Source: JADJOY01 sp016713535 [NCBI: Deltaproteobacteria bacterium]
GTDB lineage: Bacteria; JADJOY01
NCBI GenBank assembly: GCA_016713535.1
Contig: JADJOY010000018.1
Location: forward strand, 110,291-174,290
Length of the DNA stretch: 64,000 bases
Direction of reading: 5' to 3'
Each line of letters starts with the position of its first letter. The first letter of the stretch is position 1. Position numbers and translations under genes: made by a program. This document shows positions 24,910 to 33,330 of this stretch, one piece after another. The notes below the pieces were generated by a model. The model was not told the DNA's origin. It did no database searches and was given only the letters and a program-made list of their open reading frames with translations.

Positions 24910-25788
24910 CTAGACGGCGACCTTGAACTTGATCGCCGGGTGAGGATCGTAGCCGCCGAGCTGGAAGTGGGAGAGGATCGTCGCGGTGTCCTCGTGCATC
25001 AGCGCCTCGACGTCGGCGAGGCTCCGGATGGCGGGAGAGATGGTGAGCTTGGGCAGCGCGCGCGGCGTGCGAGTGAGCTGCTCCTCGAGCCCCGGCACGT
25101 GGTCGTAGTCGGCCATCGAGCCGTCCGGCTTGGCGGTGTAGACGTGGGCGTCGACCAGCGTGTGCGCGAAGATCCCTGGCCGGATCCCGGCGAAGTGGCC
25201 GATGAGCTCGAGCAGGAACGCGTAGCCCGCGATGTTGTAGGGCACGCCCAGCGCCACGTCGCAGCTGCGCTGGGTGAGGTGGAGGCAGAGGTAAGGCTCG
25301 CCGCGCTCGTCGTTCTGGACGTTGAGGATCCACAGGCAGTGGCAGGGCGGGAGCGCGCTGGTGTGAGCGTTGCCGGGTGCCCACGCCGTCACCACCAGGC
25401 GGCGGCTCATCGGGTTGCGCTGGATCTCGGCGAGCACCCACGCGATCTGGTCGCGGAAGGTCGCCTGGCCGTCCTCGTGGATCGGGAAGTGACGCCAGAA
25501 GTTGCCGTAGGCGCTCGTCACCACGCCGTCGTCGTCGGCCCACGGATCCCAGAACTTGCAGCCGTGCTTCTTGAGCAGCGAGATGCGCGTGTCACCCGAG
25601 AGGAACCACAGGTTCTCGATGACGATGTTCTTCCACGAGATCTCCTTGGTGGTGAGCAGCGGGAAGCCGCGCGTCAGGTCGATCTCGTAGTTGTGGTTGA
25701 ACGTGGAGATCGTGTCGACGCCGGTGCGGTTGGGCTTGCGCGTGCCGCGCGCGAGCACCTCGCGGACCAGATCCAGGTATTGCTGCAT
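24910..25788 (-). CDS. thyA: Thymidylate synthase
   Basis: ThyA methylates dUMP to dTMP using methylene-tetrahydrofolate, producing dihydrofolate for FolA. The 292 residues include the opening QQYLDLVREVLARGTRKPNRTG with phosphate-binding Arg, PLLTTKEISWKNI, catalytic Cys149 in ALPPCHC, the substrate-binding LTQRSCDVALGVPYNIA block, and HVYTAKPDG. The expected VAV end is present at PAIKFKVAV. The start at 25788 gives the standard N-terminus. It follows the cytochrome gene by 21 bp and precedes folA, so it is part of a folate/thymidylate cluster. Confidence 0.95.
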   Translation of the reverse strand: MQQYLDLVREVLARGTRKPNRTGVDTISTFNHNYEIDLTRGFPLLTTKEISWKNIVIENLWFLSGDTRISLLKKHGCKFWDPWADDDGVVTSAYGNFWRHFPIHEDGQATFRDQIAWVLAEIQRNPMSRRLVVTAWAPGNAHTSALPPCHCLWILNVQNDERGEPYLCLHLTQRSCDVALGVPYNIAGYAFLLELIGHFAGIRPGIFAHTLVDAHVYTAKPDGSMADYDHVPGLEEQLTRTPRALPKLTISPAIRSLADVEALMHEDTATILSHFQLGGYDPHPAIKFKVAV

Positions 25789-25809
25789 GGCGTGGCTCCG
25801 TGCGGACCG

Positions 25810-26202
25810 TCACTTCGACCACTTCTGGTCGTGGCACTTCTGGCAGATGTCCTTGACCCGCGCGATCGAGCCGGTGGCCTGCGCGTCCGAGCCGGCGACG
25901 AGCGCGTTCTCGAGCGCGCCGAGCTCGTCGATGGCCTCGCCGTTCAGGTCGCGGAAGGTCTCGCTCGACTTGTAGTACTCGGAGGTGGTGATCGGCTCGC
26001 TCCCGAGGAGCTTGCCGACCTGCACCGCGTAGCCCACGGCGCCGCTCGGGCCTTTCTTTTCGTAGAGCTTCTGGAGCTGGTCGAAGGTCTTTCCAGCCTG
26101 CACCATCGTGGTGTGGAACGGGGTCGGCTTGCTACAGCCGGCGCCCAGGCAGGTGGCGGCGGCGAGCGCCGCGACGGCGAGCAGGTGGTGCGGTCGGCTC
26201 AT
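25810..26202 (-). CDS. Cytochrome c-type lipoprotein
   Basis: This 130-residue protein has a lipoprotein signal (lipobox LGAGC, Cys23). One haem-binding CQKCH motif lies near the C-terminus (Cys120, Cys123, His124). Placement of the CXXCH at the end and a helical body are typical of cytochrome c'-like four-helix proteins. It is probably attached to a membrane facing the periplasm. The partner is unknown. Its stop is 21 bp before the thyA start, so they may be co-transcribed without a shared role. Confidence 0.78.
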   Translation of the reverse strand: MSRPHHLLAVAALAAATCLGAGCSKPTPFHTTMVQAGKTFDQLQKLYEKKGPSGAVGYAVQVGKLLGSEPITTSEYYKSSETFRDLNGEAIDELGALENALVAGSDAQATGSIARVKDICQKCHDQKWSK

Positions 26203-26308
26203 GGGAATTCCTTTCGGGCTTCTGCTACCCGGGGGGATGCGCCCGCGTCAACGATGATCGCGGCCGGCGGTTGCTTGCATCGCCGCCGCGCGCGTAAGGT
26301 CGGCGGCG

Positions 26309-26761
26309 ATGCCGCGATCGGCAAATCGCCCTCGCCCCGGCCCGGCGTGGCTGTGGGTCCTGCTGCTCACCGGCGGCTGCTCGACCGGCATCCTCTCCAC
26401 ACGCCTCGACCGGCTCGCGCTGTGCCGCGACGTGACCGCCGACGGGCTCGGCAGCCCGGTGCAGATCGGCGACGGCTTCACCACCCACGACGCCCGCGCC
26501 GTGGTGTGGCTCGATCTCCGCGATCTCGCACACGCGCACACCGTTCGCTACCGCTGGTTCGACCCGGAAGGAAACCTCTACCTCGACAGCGGCCCGGTCG
26601 CGCTCAACCCGGGCGGCGAGTACCGGCCGCGCGCGACGGTCTCGGCGAGCATGCCCATCGCGGGGGCGCCGGCGGCGTGGCTTCCCGGCGAGTGGAAGGT
26701 CGCCGTCGAATACGACGGCGAACCGCTCACCACCCAGAGGTTCGACCTGGAGGAGCGGTGA
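26309..26761 (+). CDS. Small lipoprotein of unknown function
   Basis: The 150-residue product has a lipobox (LLTGGCS, Cys about 24). Its body is beta-rich with a YRWFDPEGNLY ... GEYRP ... GEWKVAVEYDGEPL pattern, like an immunoglobulin-type or carbohydrate-binding sandwich. TTGCTT at 26271 and TAAGGT at 26295 are a possible promoter. The next gene overlaps it by four bases (GTGA), so the two are coupled and probably form one envelope system. No catalytic motif is visible. Confidence 0.68.
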   Translation: MPRSANRPRPGPAWLWVLLLTGGCSTGILSTRLDRLALCRDVTADGLGSPVQIGDGFTTHDARAVVWLDLRDLAHAHTVRYRWFDPEGNLYLDSGPVALNPGGEYRPRATVSASMPIAGAPAAWLPGEWKVAVEYDGEPLTTQRFDLEER

Positions 26762-27708
26762 GGGCGCGGTGGCGGATCGCTCGCGGGGTGCTGGTGTGTG
26801 GGCTCGTGGCCGTGGTGGCGGCGGCGGGCACCGCGCGCGCCGAGCTCGACGACCCCGCCTACCACCGCGCGATGATGCTGCTGCAGGGTGGCGACGCGGC
26901 GGGCGCGGCCGAGGCGCTCGCGGAGCCGCTCGCGCGCCGCGCCGGTGAGCTCTACGTGCTGGAGCAGAGCGTGGGCGCCGACCCGGCGCGGCTGCGCGCG
27001 CTGCGCGGAGAGCTGGCCGAGCTCGAGCGGCAGGCGGCGATCGCCGAGCAGCAGGCCGGCCACGCCGAGCAGGCGCGCCAGCACCTCGCGCGGCTGCTCG
27101 CGCTCGACGGCGACGCCAAGCTCGATCCGCTGGAGACCCCGCGCCCGCTCCTGCTCGAGCTCGAGGAGCTGCGCGGCGCGCGGACCGCGGCGCCCGAGGT
27201 CACGCGCATCGAGCTGCCGGACGCTCCCGCGCAGGGGATCGAGCACGTGCCACCGCTGGTGGTCGTGCGGGGCGGTGAGATCACGCTCTACGTGCGCGTC
27301 GCCGATGGCCGGGACGCGCGCGTGACGGTCGATCACTGTGGCGCGGCGCAGGCGAGCGCGGTGTGCGCGAGCCCGCGGCGCAAGACGCTGGCTCGCGTGC
27401 GCGGCGATGTCTTCGCCGGCGCGCTGCCTGCGGCCGCGTCCGATGGCGCCGCGCATCTGCGCTACCGGATCGGCGTGGTCGACGGAGCGGGGCGCTCGCG
27501 CTCGACGCCGTGGTACGCGCTCACGGTGGTCGACGACGTGGTGAGCCACCTCGATCGCGCAGGTGCGAGCTATGGCCCGCGTGCGCAGGCGCTGCTGCGG
27601 GCGGGGAGCGTCGAGGCGCGGCTGGGGTCGGCGAGCTCGCTTCCCGACGGCATCCGCGAGGTCGACGCGCGCGCGTCCAACCTGGAAGTCCGCCGAAGGG
27701 CGTATTGA
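26758..27708 (+). CDS. Exported helical/beta protein coupled to the lipoprotein
   Basis: The 316-residue protein starts at GTG 26758, within the stop of the preceding gene. A signal peptide covers about 1-29 (VVAAAGTARAE). Residues 30-150 are helical with TPR-like character (YHRAMMLLQGGDAAGAAEAL, then EQQAGHAEQARQHLARLLALDGDAKLDPLETP). The rest is a beta-sandwich with VVVRGGEITLYVRVADG. Helices ending in LDGDAKLDP are common in myxobacterial-type lipoprotein-associated proteins. The function is not known; a cell-envelope role with its coupled lipoprotein is inferred. Confidence 0.66.
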   Translation: MRARWRIARGVLVCGLVAVVAAAGTARAELDDPAYHRAMMLLQGGDAAGAAEALAEPLARRAGELYVLEQSVGADPARLRALRGELAELERQAAIAEQQAGHAEQARQHLARLLALDGDAKLDPLETPRPLLLELEELRGARTAAPEVTRIELPDAPAQGIEHVPPLVVVRGGEITLYVRVADGRDARVTVDHCGAAQASAVCASPRRKTLARVRGDVFAGALPAAASDGAAHLRYRIGVVDGAGRSRSTPWYALTVVDDVVSHLDRAGASYGPRAQALLRAGSVEARLGSASSLPDGIREVDARASNLEVRRRAY

Positions 27709-27734
27709 CGGTTCGCCGTCGTGTGGGAGCGCAG

Positions 27735-28700
27735 GAGCGAGGGTGAGCTCGCCCGCGTTTCATCGGCACGACCGGCGAACCGTGGCCCGGCGGTCGTAGC
27801 GGCGGGCGCGAGCCCGCCGAGGACGGGACTCGAGTGGAGGGGATCGCTTCCACTCCCGGGAGGGCTCACGCCCTCCCCTACACGGCCAAGGGACGTCGCA
27901 AGGGGACGACCTGCTGGAGGGCCGCGCTCCGTCGCGGCCGAGGACGGGACTCGAGTGGAGGGGATCGCTTCCACTCCCGGGAGGGCTCACGCCCTCCCCT
28001 ACACGGCCAAGGGACGTCGCAAGGGGACGACCTGCTGGAGGGCCGCGCTCCGTCGCGGCCGAGGACGGGACTCGAGTGGAGGGGATCGCTTCCACTCCCG
28101 GGAGGGCTCACGCCCTCCCCTACACGGCCAAGGGACGTCGCAAGGGGACGACCTGCTGGAGGGCCGCGCTCCGTCGCGGCCGAGGACGGGACTCGAGTGG
28201 AGGGATCGCCTCCACTCCCGGGAGGGGCTCACGCCCTCCCCTACACGCCCAGGGACGTCGCGAGGGGACGACCTGCTGGAGGGCCGCACTCCGTAGCGGC
28301 CGAGGACGGGACTCGAGTGGAGGGGATCGCTTCCACTCCCGGGAGGGCTCACGCCCTCCCCTGCACGGCCAAGGGACGTCGCAAGGGGATGACCTGCTGG
28401 AGGGCCGGGCTCCGTCGCGGCCGAGGACCGGACTCGAGTGGAGGTGATCGCCTCCACTCCCGGGAGGGCTCACGCCCTCCCCTGCACGACCAAGGGACGT
28501 CGCAAGGGGACGACCTGCTGGAGGGCCGCGCTCCGTCGCGGCCGAGGACCGGACTCGAGTGGAGGTGATCGCCTCCACTCCCGGGAGGGCTCACGCCCTC
28601 CCCTACACGGCCAAGGGACGTCGCAAGGGGATGACCTGCTGGAGGGCCGCGCTCCGTCGCGGCCGGGGACGGGACTCTCACGCCCGCCCCTCCACAGCCG
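27735..28700. repeat. 121-bp tandem array of three-hairpin units
   Basis: No gene is supported over about 1 kb. A marker GGACGGGACTCGAGTGG, or a close variant, starts at 27821, 27942, 28063, 28184, 28304, 28425 and 28546, and a truncated copy follows at 28667. That is seven units of 121 bp, one of them 120 bp. Each unit holds three palindromes: GAGTGGA/TCCACTC, a minus-strand GTAG hairpin with GGGAGGG/CCCTCCC, and a GGAG hairpin with GGCCGCG/CGCGGCC and loop CTCCGT. A diverged GTAG hairpin lies just before, at about 27796-27820. Units differ by few substitutions, so expansion is recent or the array is homogenised. Confidence 0.9.
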
Positions 28701-28726
28701 CGACGCCGCGCCACCGCGCGCTCGTA

Positions 28727-29728
28727 TCAGCTCGGGGGCAGGGCGTCGACGAAGCAGTCCTCGGGCTTCGGCACCTTCGTACCTTCGACGAGGCCGAGGT
28801 CGGTGAGCTGGTCGACCACGGTCTTCCAGCGATCGAGGGTCATCCGGCCCAGGCCCGGCAGCCCGTCCTTGCCGAGGACCAGCGGCTCCTGGGTCTTCGC
28901 CGACTCGGCGAACGTGGCCAGGTCCATGGCGCTGTTGAGCTGGTGCATGCGCTCGTTCGCGGGCCTGGGATCGGCGAGGTAGCTCTTCCAGCCGTCGCGT
29001 ACCGCGGCCACGAACGAGCGCGCCTCTCGCTGGGCGGTGCGCCAGCGCTGGCCGCTGGTGATGACCACGGTCATGTACGGGTTGAAGCCGATCTCGGAGA
29101 GCAACAGCACCTGCGGATCGGCGCCGCGATGACGCGCCAGGATCGGCTCGGAGGTGGCGAACGCCTGCATCGCGAAGCTCTTCTCGGTGAGGAAGCGCTC
29201 CATCGCCCCGGCCATCGGCACGATCGAGACCTTGCTCGCGCCGTAGTGATGCTCGAGGTACTTGGTGAAGACGCTGCCCGGCTCGACGGCGAGGCTCACG
29301 GGCCTGGCGAAGAGCTCGGCCAGGCTCCCCGCGCCGATCTCCTTGCGCGCCATGATCGCGCGCGGCGTGGTCTGGTAGACGGCGAAGAGCCCCACGATGT
29401 CGAGCCCGGCGGCGCGGCCGAGCACCACCTCGGTGGCCTCGGCGACGCTGTACTCGAGGCGTCCGAGGGCCACCTCCTGCACCGTCGGTACGCCGGGTCC
29501 ACCCGGCCGCACCACCACCGAGAGGCCGTTTCGCGCGTAGAGCTTGTCGAGCTCGGCCGCATAGAAGCCGCCGAACTCGGGCTCGGGCACCCAGTTGAGT
29601 CCGAGTGTGAGCGGCTTCGAGGCGGCGCCGTCGGCGGCGCGCGCGGGCTCGAACGTCGCGAAGAGGGCCAAGAGCGCGAGGGCGATCGAAGCCGCCCGTC
29701 CGCCCCACGTGAGTCCGGCACGCGCCAT
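28727..29728 (-). CDS. NMT1/THI5-type ABC substrate-binding protein
   Basis: This 333-residue exported protein (signal about 1-31, ending EPARA) has the NMT1/SsuA-like fold: LTLGLNWVPEPEFGGFYAAELDKLYARNGLSV, then VALGRLEYSVAEATEVVLGRAAG and SVFTKYLEHHYG. This family binds thiamine precursors, sulfonates, nitrate or other small organics. The absence of a specific motif leaves the ligand open. It is the last gene of an ATPase - permease - binding-protein operon (35 bp after the permease). Confidence 0.86.
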   Translation of the reverse strand: MARAGLTWGGRAASIALALLALFATFEPARAADGAASKPLTLGLNWVPEPEFGGFYAAELDKLYARNGLSVVVRPGGPGVPTVQEVALGRLEYSVAEATEVVLGRAAGLDIVGLFAVYQTTPRAIMARKEIGAGSLAELFARPVSLAVEPGSVFTKYLEHHYGASKVSIVPMAGAMERFLTEKSFAMQAFATSEPILARHRGADPQVLLLSEIGFNPYMTVVITSGQRWRTAQREARSFVAAVRDGWKSYLADPRPANERMHQLNSAMDLATFAESAKTQEPLVLGKDGLPGLGRMTLDRWKTVVDQLTDLGLVEGTKVPKPEDCFVDALPPS

Positions 29729-29763
29729 GGATCGATCTCCCCGGAGCTGAAGGCGCGCTTACG

Positions 29764-30558
29764 CTACCTGGGAAGCTCCGCGCTGTGCCAGCGGCGCAGC
29801 ACCAGCCAGGCGCCCGCGTTGACGAGCCCGAACATGGCGAGGCCGAGCAGGCATGCGCCGAGGACCGAGGCGTAGACCCGCGCGGTCTGGAAGAGCCTGA
29901 GCCCCTCGGCCATCGACAGGCCGAGCCCGCCGCCGCTCCAGTGCGTGGCACCCGCGACGAAGTCGCCCACGATCGCGCCGATCACGGCGAGGCCCGCCGC
30001 GACGCGCAGTCCCGTGAACACGTCGGGCAGCGCGGCCGGCAGGCGCAGCCGCCAGAACGTGAACACGCGCCCCGCGCCGTAGAGCCGGAACAGGTCGAGC
30101 AGCGCGGGCTCGGTCGAGAGCAGGCCACTCAGCGTGTTGGCGACCACCGGGAACAACGAGCAGATGAACGCCGACGCCGCCACCGGTTTGAGCCCTGCGC
30201 CGAGCACCACCACCAGGATCGGCGCGAGCGCGACGATCGGCACGGTCTGGAAGAACACCATGTACGGATAGAACGCGCGCCGCACCCACGGCAGCGCCGC
30301 GAGACCCACGGCGGCGGCGATGCCCAGCAGCGCGCTCGCCGCGAAGCCTGCGAGTGCGGCGAGGCCGGTCATCCCGGCGCGCGTGAGTAGCTCGGCGCGG
30401 GTCCGCCAGCACTCGCCCAGGACCACGCTCGGCAGCGGCAGCAACATGCGGTGGGCGGCGTCGAGCGGCAGCTCGCGCAGCAACAGCTCGGCGGCGCCGG
30501 TGCCGGCGACGAACAGGATCGCGGGCGGCACCAGCGCGGCGAGCGAGCGCCGGCTCAC
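29764..30558 (-). CDS. ABC transporter permease (SsuC/TauC type)
   Basis: The 264-residue membrane protein has about six helices. The BPD_transp_1 core contains VFFQTVPIVALAPILVVVLG and the EAA-loop-like LFRLYGAGRVFTFWRLRLPAALPDVFTGLRVAAGLAVIGAIVGDFV, typical of nitrate/sulfonate/pyrimidine-precursor permeases. GTG 30558 was selected because it overlaps the ATPase stop by four bases. It forms the importer with the adjacent ATPase and binding protein. Confidence 0.85.
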   Translation of the reverse strand: MSRRSLAALVPPAILFVAGTGAAELLLRELPLDAAHRMLLPLPSVVLGECWRTRAELLTRAGMTGLAALAGFAASALLGIAAAVGLAALPWVRRAFYPYMVFFQTVPIVALAPILVVVLGAGLKPVAASAFICSLFPVVANTLSGLLSTEPALLDLFRLYGAGRVFTFWRLRLPAALPDVFTGLRVAAGLAVIGAIVGDFVAGATHWSGGGLGLSMAEGLRLFQTARVYASVLGACLLGLAMFGLVNAGAWLVLRRWHSAELPR

Positions 30559-31344
30559 GGGCTCACCCCCGAGCCACGGGAGAGTGCTTGCTGCACCCGC
30601 CCGACGTTGCCCGCGTAGCTGGCCTCGAAGCGCAACGATGGCGCGCGCTGCTCCGGCAGCTCGAGGACCACGTCCTCGACGATCGTCGCCGGGCGCGCGC
30701 TCAGCACCACCACCCTCCGCGCGAGGTACACGGCCTCCGCCACCGAGTGGGTCACGAAGATCAGCGTGATCGGGTCGCGCTCCCACAGCTCGCGGAGCTG
30801 CTGGTCGAGCGCGTGGCGGGTGATCTCGTCGACCGCCGCGAATGGCTCGTCCATGAGCAGCAGGCGCGGCTTCGCGACCAGCGCGCGCGCGATCGAGGCG
30901 CGCATCCGCATCCCGCCCGAGAGCTGGCGCGGATACACGGCGCCCTCCCCGGAGAGGCCCACCGACTCGAGGGCCGCCTCGGCGGCGGCGTGGCGCCGCG
31001 CGCGGCACGCCGGCGATCTCGAGCGGCAGCGCCACGTTGTCGGCGATGGTGCGCCACGGCATCAGGGTGGCGTCCTGGAACACGTAGCCGATCGAGCCCG
31101 GCTCGCCGAGAGCTCCCGGCGCGCCGTCCACCTCGACACTCCCGGTGCTCGGCTCGTCGAGGCCCGCGATCAGCCTCAGCAGCGTCGATTTCCCGCACCC
31201 CGAGGGGCCGACCAGCGCCACGAAGTCGCCGGCTTCGAAGGTGGCGTCGAAGCGCTCGACCGCGAGCCGTGGCGCGCCGCCCGGGCCGTCTGGGTAGCTG
31301 CGGGCCACGGACTCGAGGGCGACACGGACTCCGCGGGTGGTCAT
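30555..31344 (-). CDS. ABC transporter ATPase (SsuB/TauB type), frameshifted
   Basis: The N-terminal part has Walker A GPSGCGKST and Q-loop YVFQDATLMPW. The C-terminal part, in another frame, carries signature LSGGM, Walker B LLLMDEPFAAVDE and H-loop VTHS. Between them, in the alternating GC run at about 30994-31006, the frame slips. Restoring a lost GC dinucleotide, or removing one base, gives VPRA followed by RHAAAEAALESVGLSG, as in intact homologues. The ATG at 31344 overlaps the opposite folE promoter. If the slip is real the importer would lack an ATPase; slippage or assembly error in a GC repeat is more likely. Confidence 0.78.
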
Positions 31345-31365
31345 CGTGGGGCGGAAAGATAGAAT
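31338..31365 (+). promoter_or_regulatory. folE promoter, overlapping the divergent ABC operon start
   Basis: TAGAAT at 31360-31365 is a strong -10 element, and TGGTCA at 31338-31343 a fair -35, with a 16-bp spacer. Transcription would start near 31372, only about 3 bases before the folE ATG, so the message is likely leaderless. The same AT-rich core reads TATCTT on the minus strand, giving a plausible -10 for the ABC operon. Confidence 0.5.
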
Positions 31366-31374
31366 GCGCGCGCC

Positions 31375-31950
31375 ATGGATGCCGAACGTGCCCGCCGCGC
31401 CCTCGCGGAGTTCGTCGCGGCGCTCGAGCTGCCGGCGGGCGAGGTCGAGCCGGCGCGCTGCGCCGACTCGATGGTGCGCGCGTTCCAGGACGACTTCCTG
31501 CGCGGCTACGCCTGCGACCCGGCCGAATACCTGTCGGTCGAGTTCGAGGGCGCCGGTGACGACCTCGTGCTGCTGCGTGACATCCCGTTCGTGTCGATGT
31601 GCTCGCACCACCTACTGCCCTTCTTCGGGATCGCGCACGTCGCGTACCTGCCGAACGGCAAGCTCACCGGGCTCTCGTCGATAGCCCGCCTCGTCGACGG
31701 CTTCGCGTGCCGGCTGCAGAACCAGGAGCGGCTGGCGCGCTCGGTGGCGAGCGCGCTGATGGAGCGGCTCGCCGCGCGTGGCGCCGCGTGCCGGATCGAA
31801 GCGACGCAGCTCTGTGTGGTGGGACGCGCCACCCGCAAGCCCGGCATCCGCAGCGTGAGCGAGTGCTTGCTCGGGGTCTTCGACAGCGACCCCCACGAGC
31901 GTCGCCGGTTCGTCGAGATGGTGGGCGCGGCGCGCTCACCGGGAGCGTGA
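31375..31950 (+). CDS. folE: GTP cyclohydrolase I
   Basis: FolE converts GTP to dihydroneopterin triphosphate, the first step in tetrahydrofolate synthesis. The 191 residues contain the zinc-ligand region SMCSHHLLPFFG (Cys and His), the substrate-binding KLTGLSSIARLVDGFACRLQNQERL block, and a late zinc Cys in EATQLCVVGRATRKPG. There it departs slightly from the usual C(M/V)xxRG form. It complements the folA and thyA genes about 6.6 kb away. There is no ribosome-binding site, which fits the leaderless promoter proposed above. Confidence 0.92.
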   Translation: MDAERARRALAEFVAALELPAGEVEPARCADSMVRAFQDDFLRGYACDPAEYLSVEFEGAGDDLVLLRDIPFVSMCSHHLLPFFGIAHVAYLPNGKLTGLSSIARLVDGFACRLQNQERLARSVASALMERLAARGAACRIEATQLCVVGRATRKPGIRSVSECLLGVFDSDPHERRRFVEMVGAARSPGA

Positions 31951-31960
31951 GGCGACGCCC

Positions 31961-32663
31961 GTGGCGGTGAGCTGGAAGCACTCGCTCGACGGCCAGGTGG
32001 CGCTCGTCACCGGTGCGGGGCGCGGCATCGGCCGCGCGATCGCCGAGGAGCTCGCTGGGCGCGGCGCGCGGGTGGCGTGTTGCGCGCGCACCGCCGAGCA
32101 GCTCGAGCGGACAGTCGAGGCGATCCGCGCTCTCGGTGGCACCGCCGTCGCGTACCCGCTCGACGTGCGCTCGGAGGAGGAGATCCAGGCCACCGTCGAC
32201 GCGATCGTGGCCGACTGGGGCGGGCTCGACATCCTCGTCAACAACGCCGGCACCAACCGCGTCGAGCGGGTCGAGAAGCTGGCGCGGGCCGACTGGGACG
32301 AGGTCCTCGCGACCAACCTGAGCGGGCCTTTCTTGCTCGCCAAGACCGCCCTCGGGCCGCTCGCGGCGCGCTCCGGGGTGATCGTGAACGTGGCGAGCGT
32401 GGGCGGGCGCCCGGGGGTCGAGAAGTTCGAGGGGATGGCGGCCTACGTCGCGTCGAAGTACGGGCTCATGGGATTCACCGAGGTGCTCGCGCTCGAGGCG
32501 CGGCGCCGCGACGTGCGCGTCTACGCGGTGTGCCCGGGCTCCGTCGCCACCAGGATGCTGCGCGAGACGCTCCCCGATGGCCTGGCTCGTGACGGGCAGC
32601 CCGCTGGTCGCGAGTGGCACCGTCGTCGACCTCACGCCCCAGCGCGGCAAGAGCCGGGAGTAG
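31961..32663 (+). CDS. Short-chain dehydrogenase with C-terminal deletion/frameshift
   Basis: The SDR core is normal: VTGAGRGIGRAIAEE (nucleotide binding), NNAG, NVASVGG (catalytic Ser), and YVASKYG (Tyr and Lys). The catalytic Asn lies in LATNLSGP. After RMLRETLPD (about 32578) the expected PEDVA-type segment is missing. The usual end, AWLVTGSPLVASGTVVDLTPQ, appears in the next frame up to TAG at 32661. The joined product would be about 15-18 residues short. Without correction, translation runs on to 32815 as unrelated Arg/Pro-rich sequence. The start is GTG 31961 (GTG 31967 is also possible), 10 bp after folE. The substrate is not known. Confidence 0.72.
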
Positions 32664-32811
32664 CTACCCCGGGATGGCCTCCGCGCCCCGCCCGCCGCCC
32701 TCTCTGGCCCCTCGATTCCTTGGTTTCGTGCCGATTTTCCGCGAAACTGAGGCATCACACCCAAACCCAGGCGCGGCCTCGTGGTCCTCGGCGCCTCGGC
32801 CGAGGAGTCTC

Positions 32812-33251
32812 ATGAAGGTCGGAACCGTCATCCAGGCGTCGTGCCGCAAGTGCGGCGAGCAGCCGCACACCGTCACCACGCTCGAAGGCAGCGCGGCCGC
32901 GATCGTCCGCTGCAACGGCTGCGCCGGCGAGCAGCGCTTCGTCTCCACCCCGGGCCCCGCCAAGGAGTCGATCATCTCGGTCAACACCACGGGGAAGACG
33001 CGCTCGACGCCCAAGCGCACCAAGAAGCCGGGGCCGCCCGTGTGGGGCCGGAGAAGTCGATCGTGCAGGCCGTGATGTCCCGCCCTGTCCGCCCCTACAG
33101 CCTCTCCGATCGCTACCGGATCGGTGATCGCGTCGAGCACCGCACCTACGGCCTCGGCGTGGTCGAGGAGATCCTCGGGCCCGAGAAGGTCCAGGTCTAT
33201 TTCTCCGAGGGGCCGCGGGTCATGGTGCACGGCCGCCCCGCGGCGCCCTGA
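32812..33251 (+). CDS. Zinc-ribbon/DUF3553-like protein, frameshifted
   Basis: The first part has a zinc ribbon: CRKC (about residues 11-14) and CNGC. A basic linker KTRSTPKRTKKPGPP follows. The second part, in the next frame, contains YRIGDRVEHRTYGLGVVEEILGPEKVQVYFSEGPRVMVHGR, a small beta-barrel like DUF3553 or the C-terminal Tudor-like domain of PcrA. One additional C in the run 33037-33039 joins them as PPRVGPEKSIVQAV. The layout suggests a nucleic-acid or polymerase-associated protein, but this is inference. ATG 32812 lacks a strong ribosome-binding site, although GAGGAG lies a few bases upstream. Confidence 0.62.
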
Positions 33252-33330
33252 GCGGCCGCCGAAGGCGGCACACGCATCGGCCGCACGGCCCCTGACGCGC
33301 TGACCGTAGCGAGTCGTGGGGGGGGCGGGC

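Noticed and set aside
24940-26757. Very long plus-strand frame upstream of the 26758 gene
   Set aside because: It is antisense to thyA and the cytochrome gene, whose motifs are unambiguous. Only the part from 26758 on has a coding pattern.
27821-28667. Possible CRISPR array
   Set aside because: The 121-bp units are repeated throughout with no unique spacers, and there are no cas genes nearby.
27721-28806. ORFs of 100-240 codons with internal 40-residue repeats across the 121-bp array
   Set aside because: A 121-bp unit is not a multiple of three, so each ORF cycles frames; both strands give equal ORFs. This is repeat DNA, not a repeat protein.
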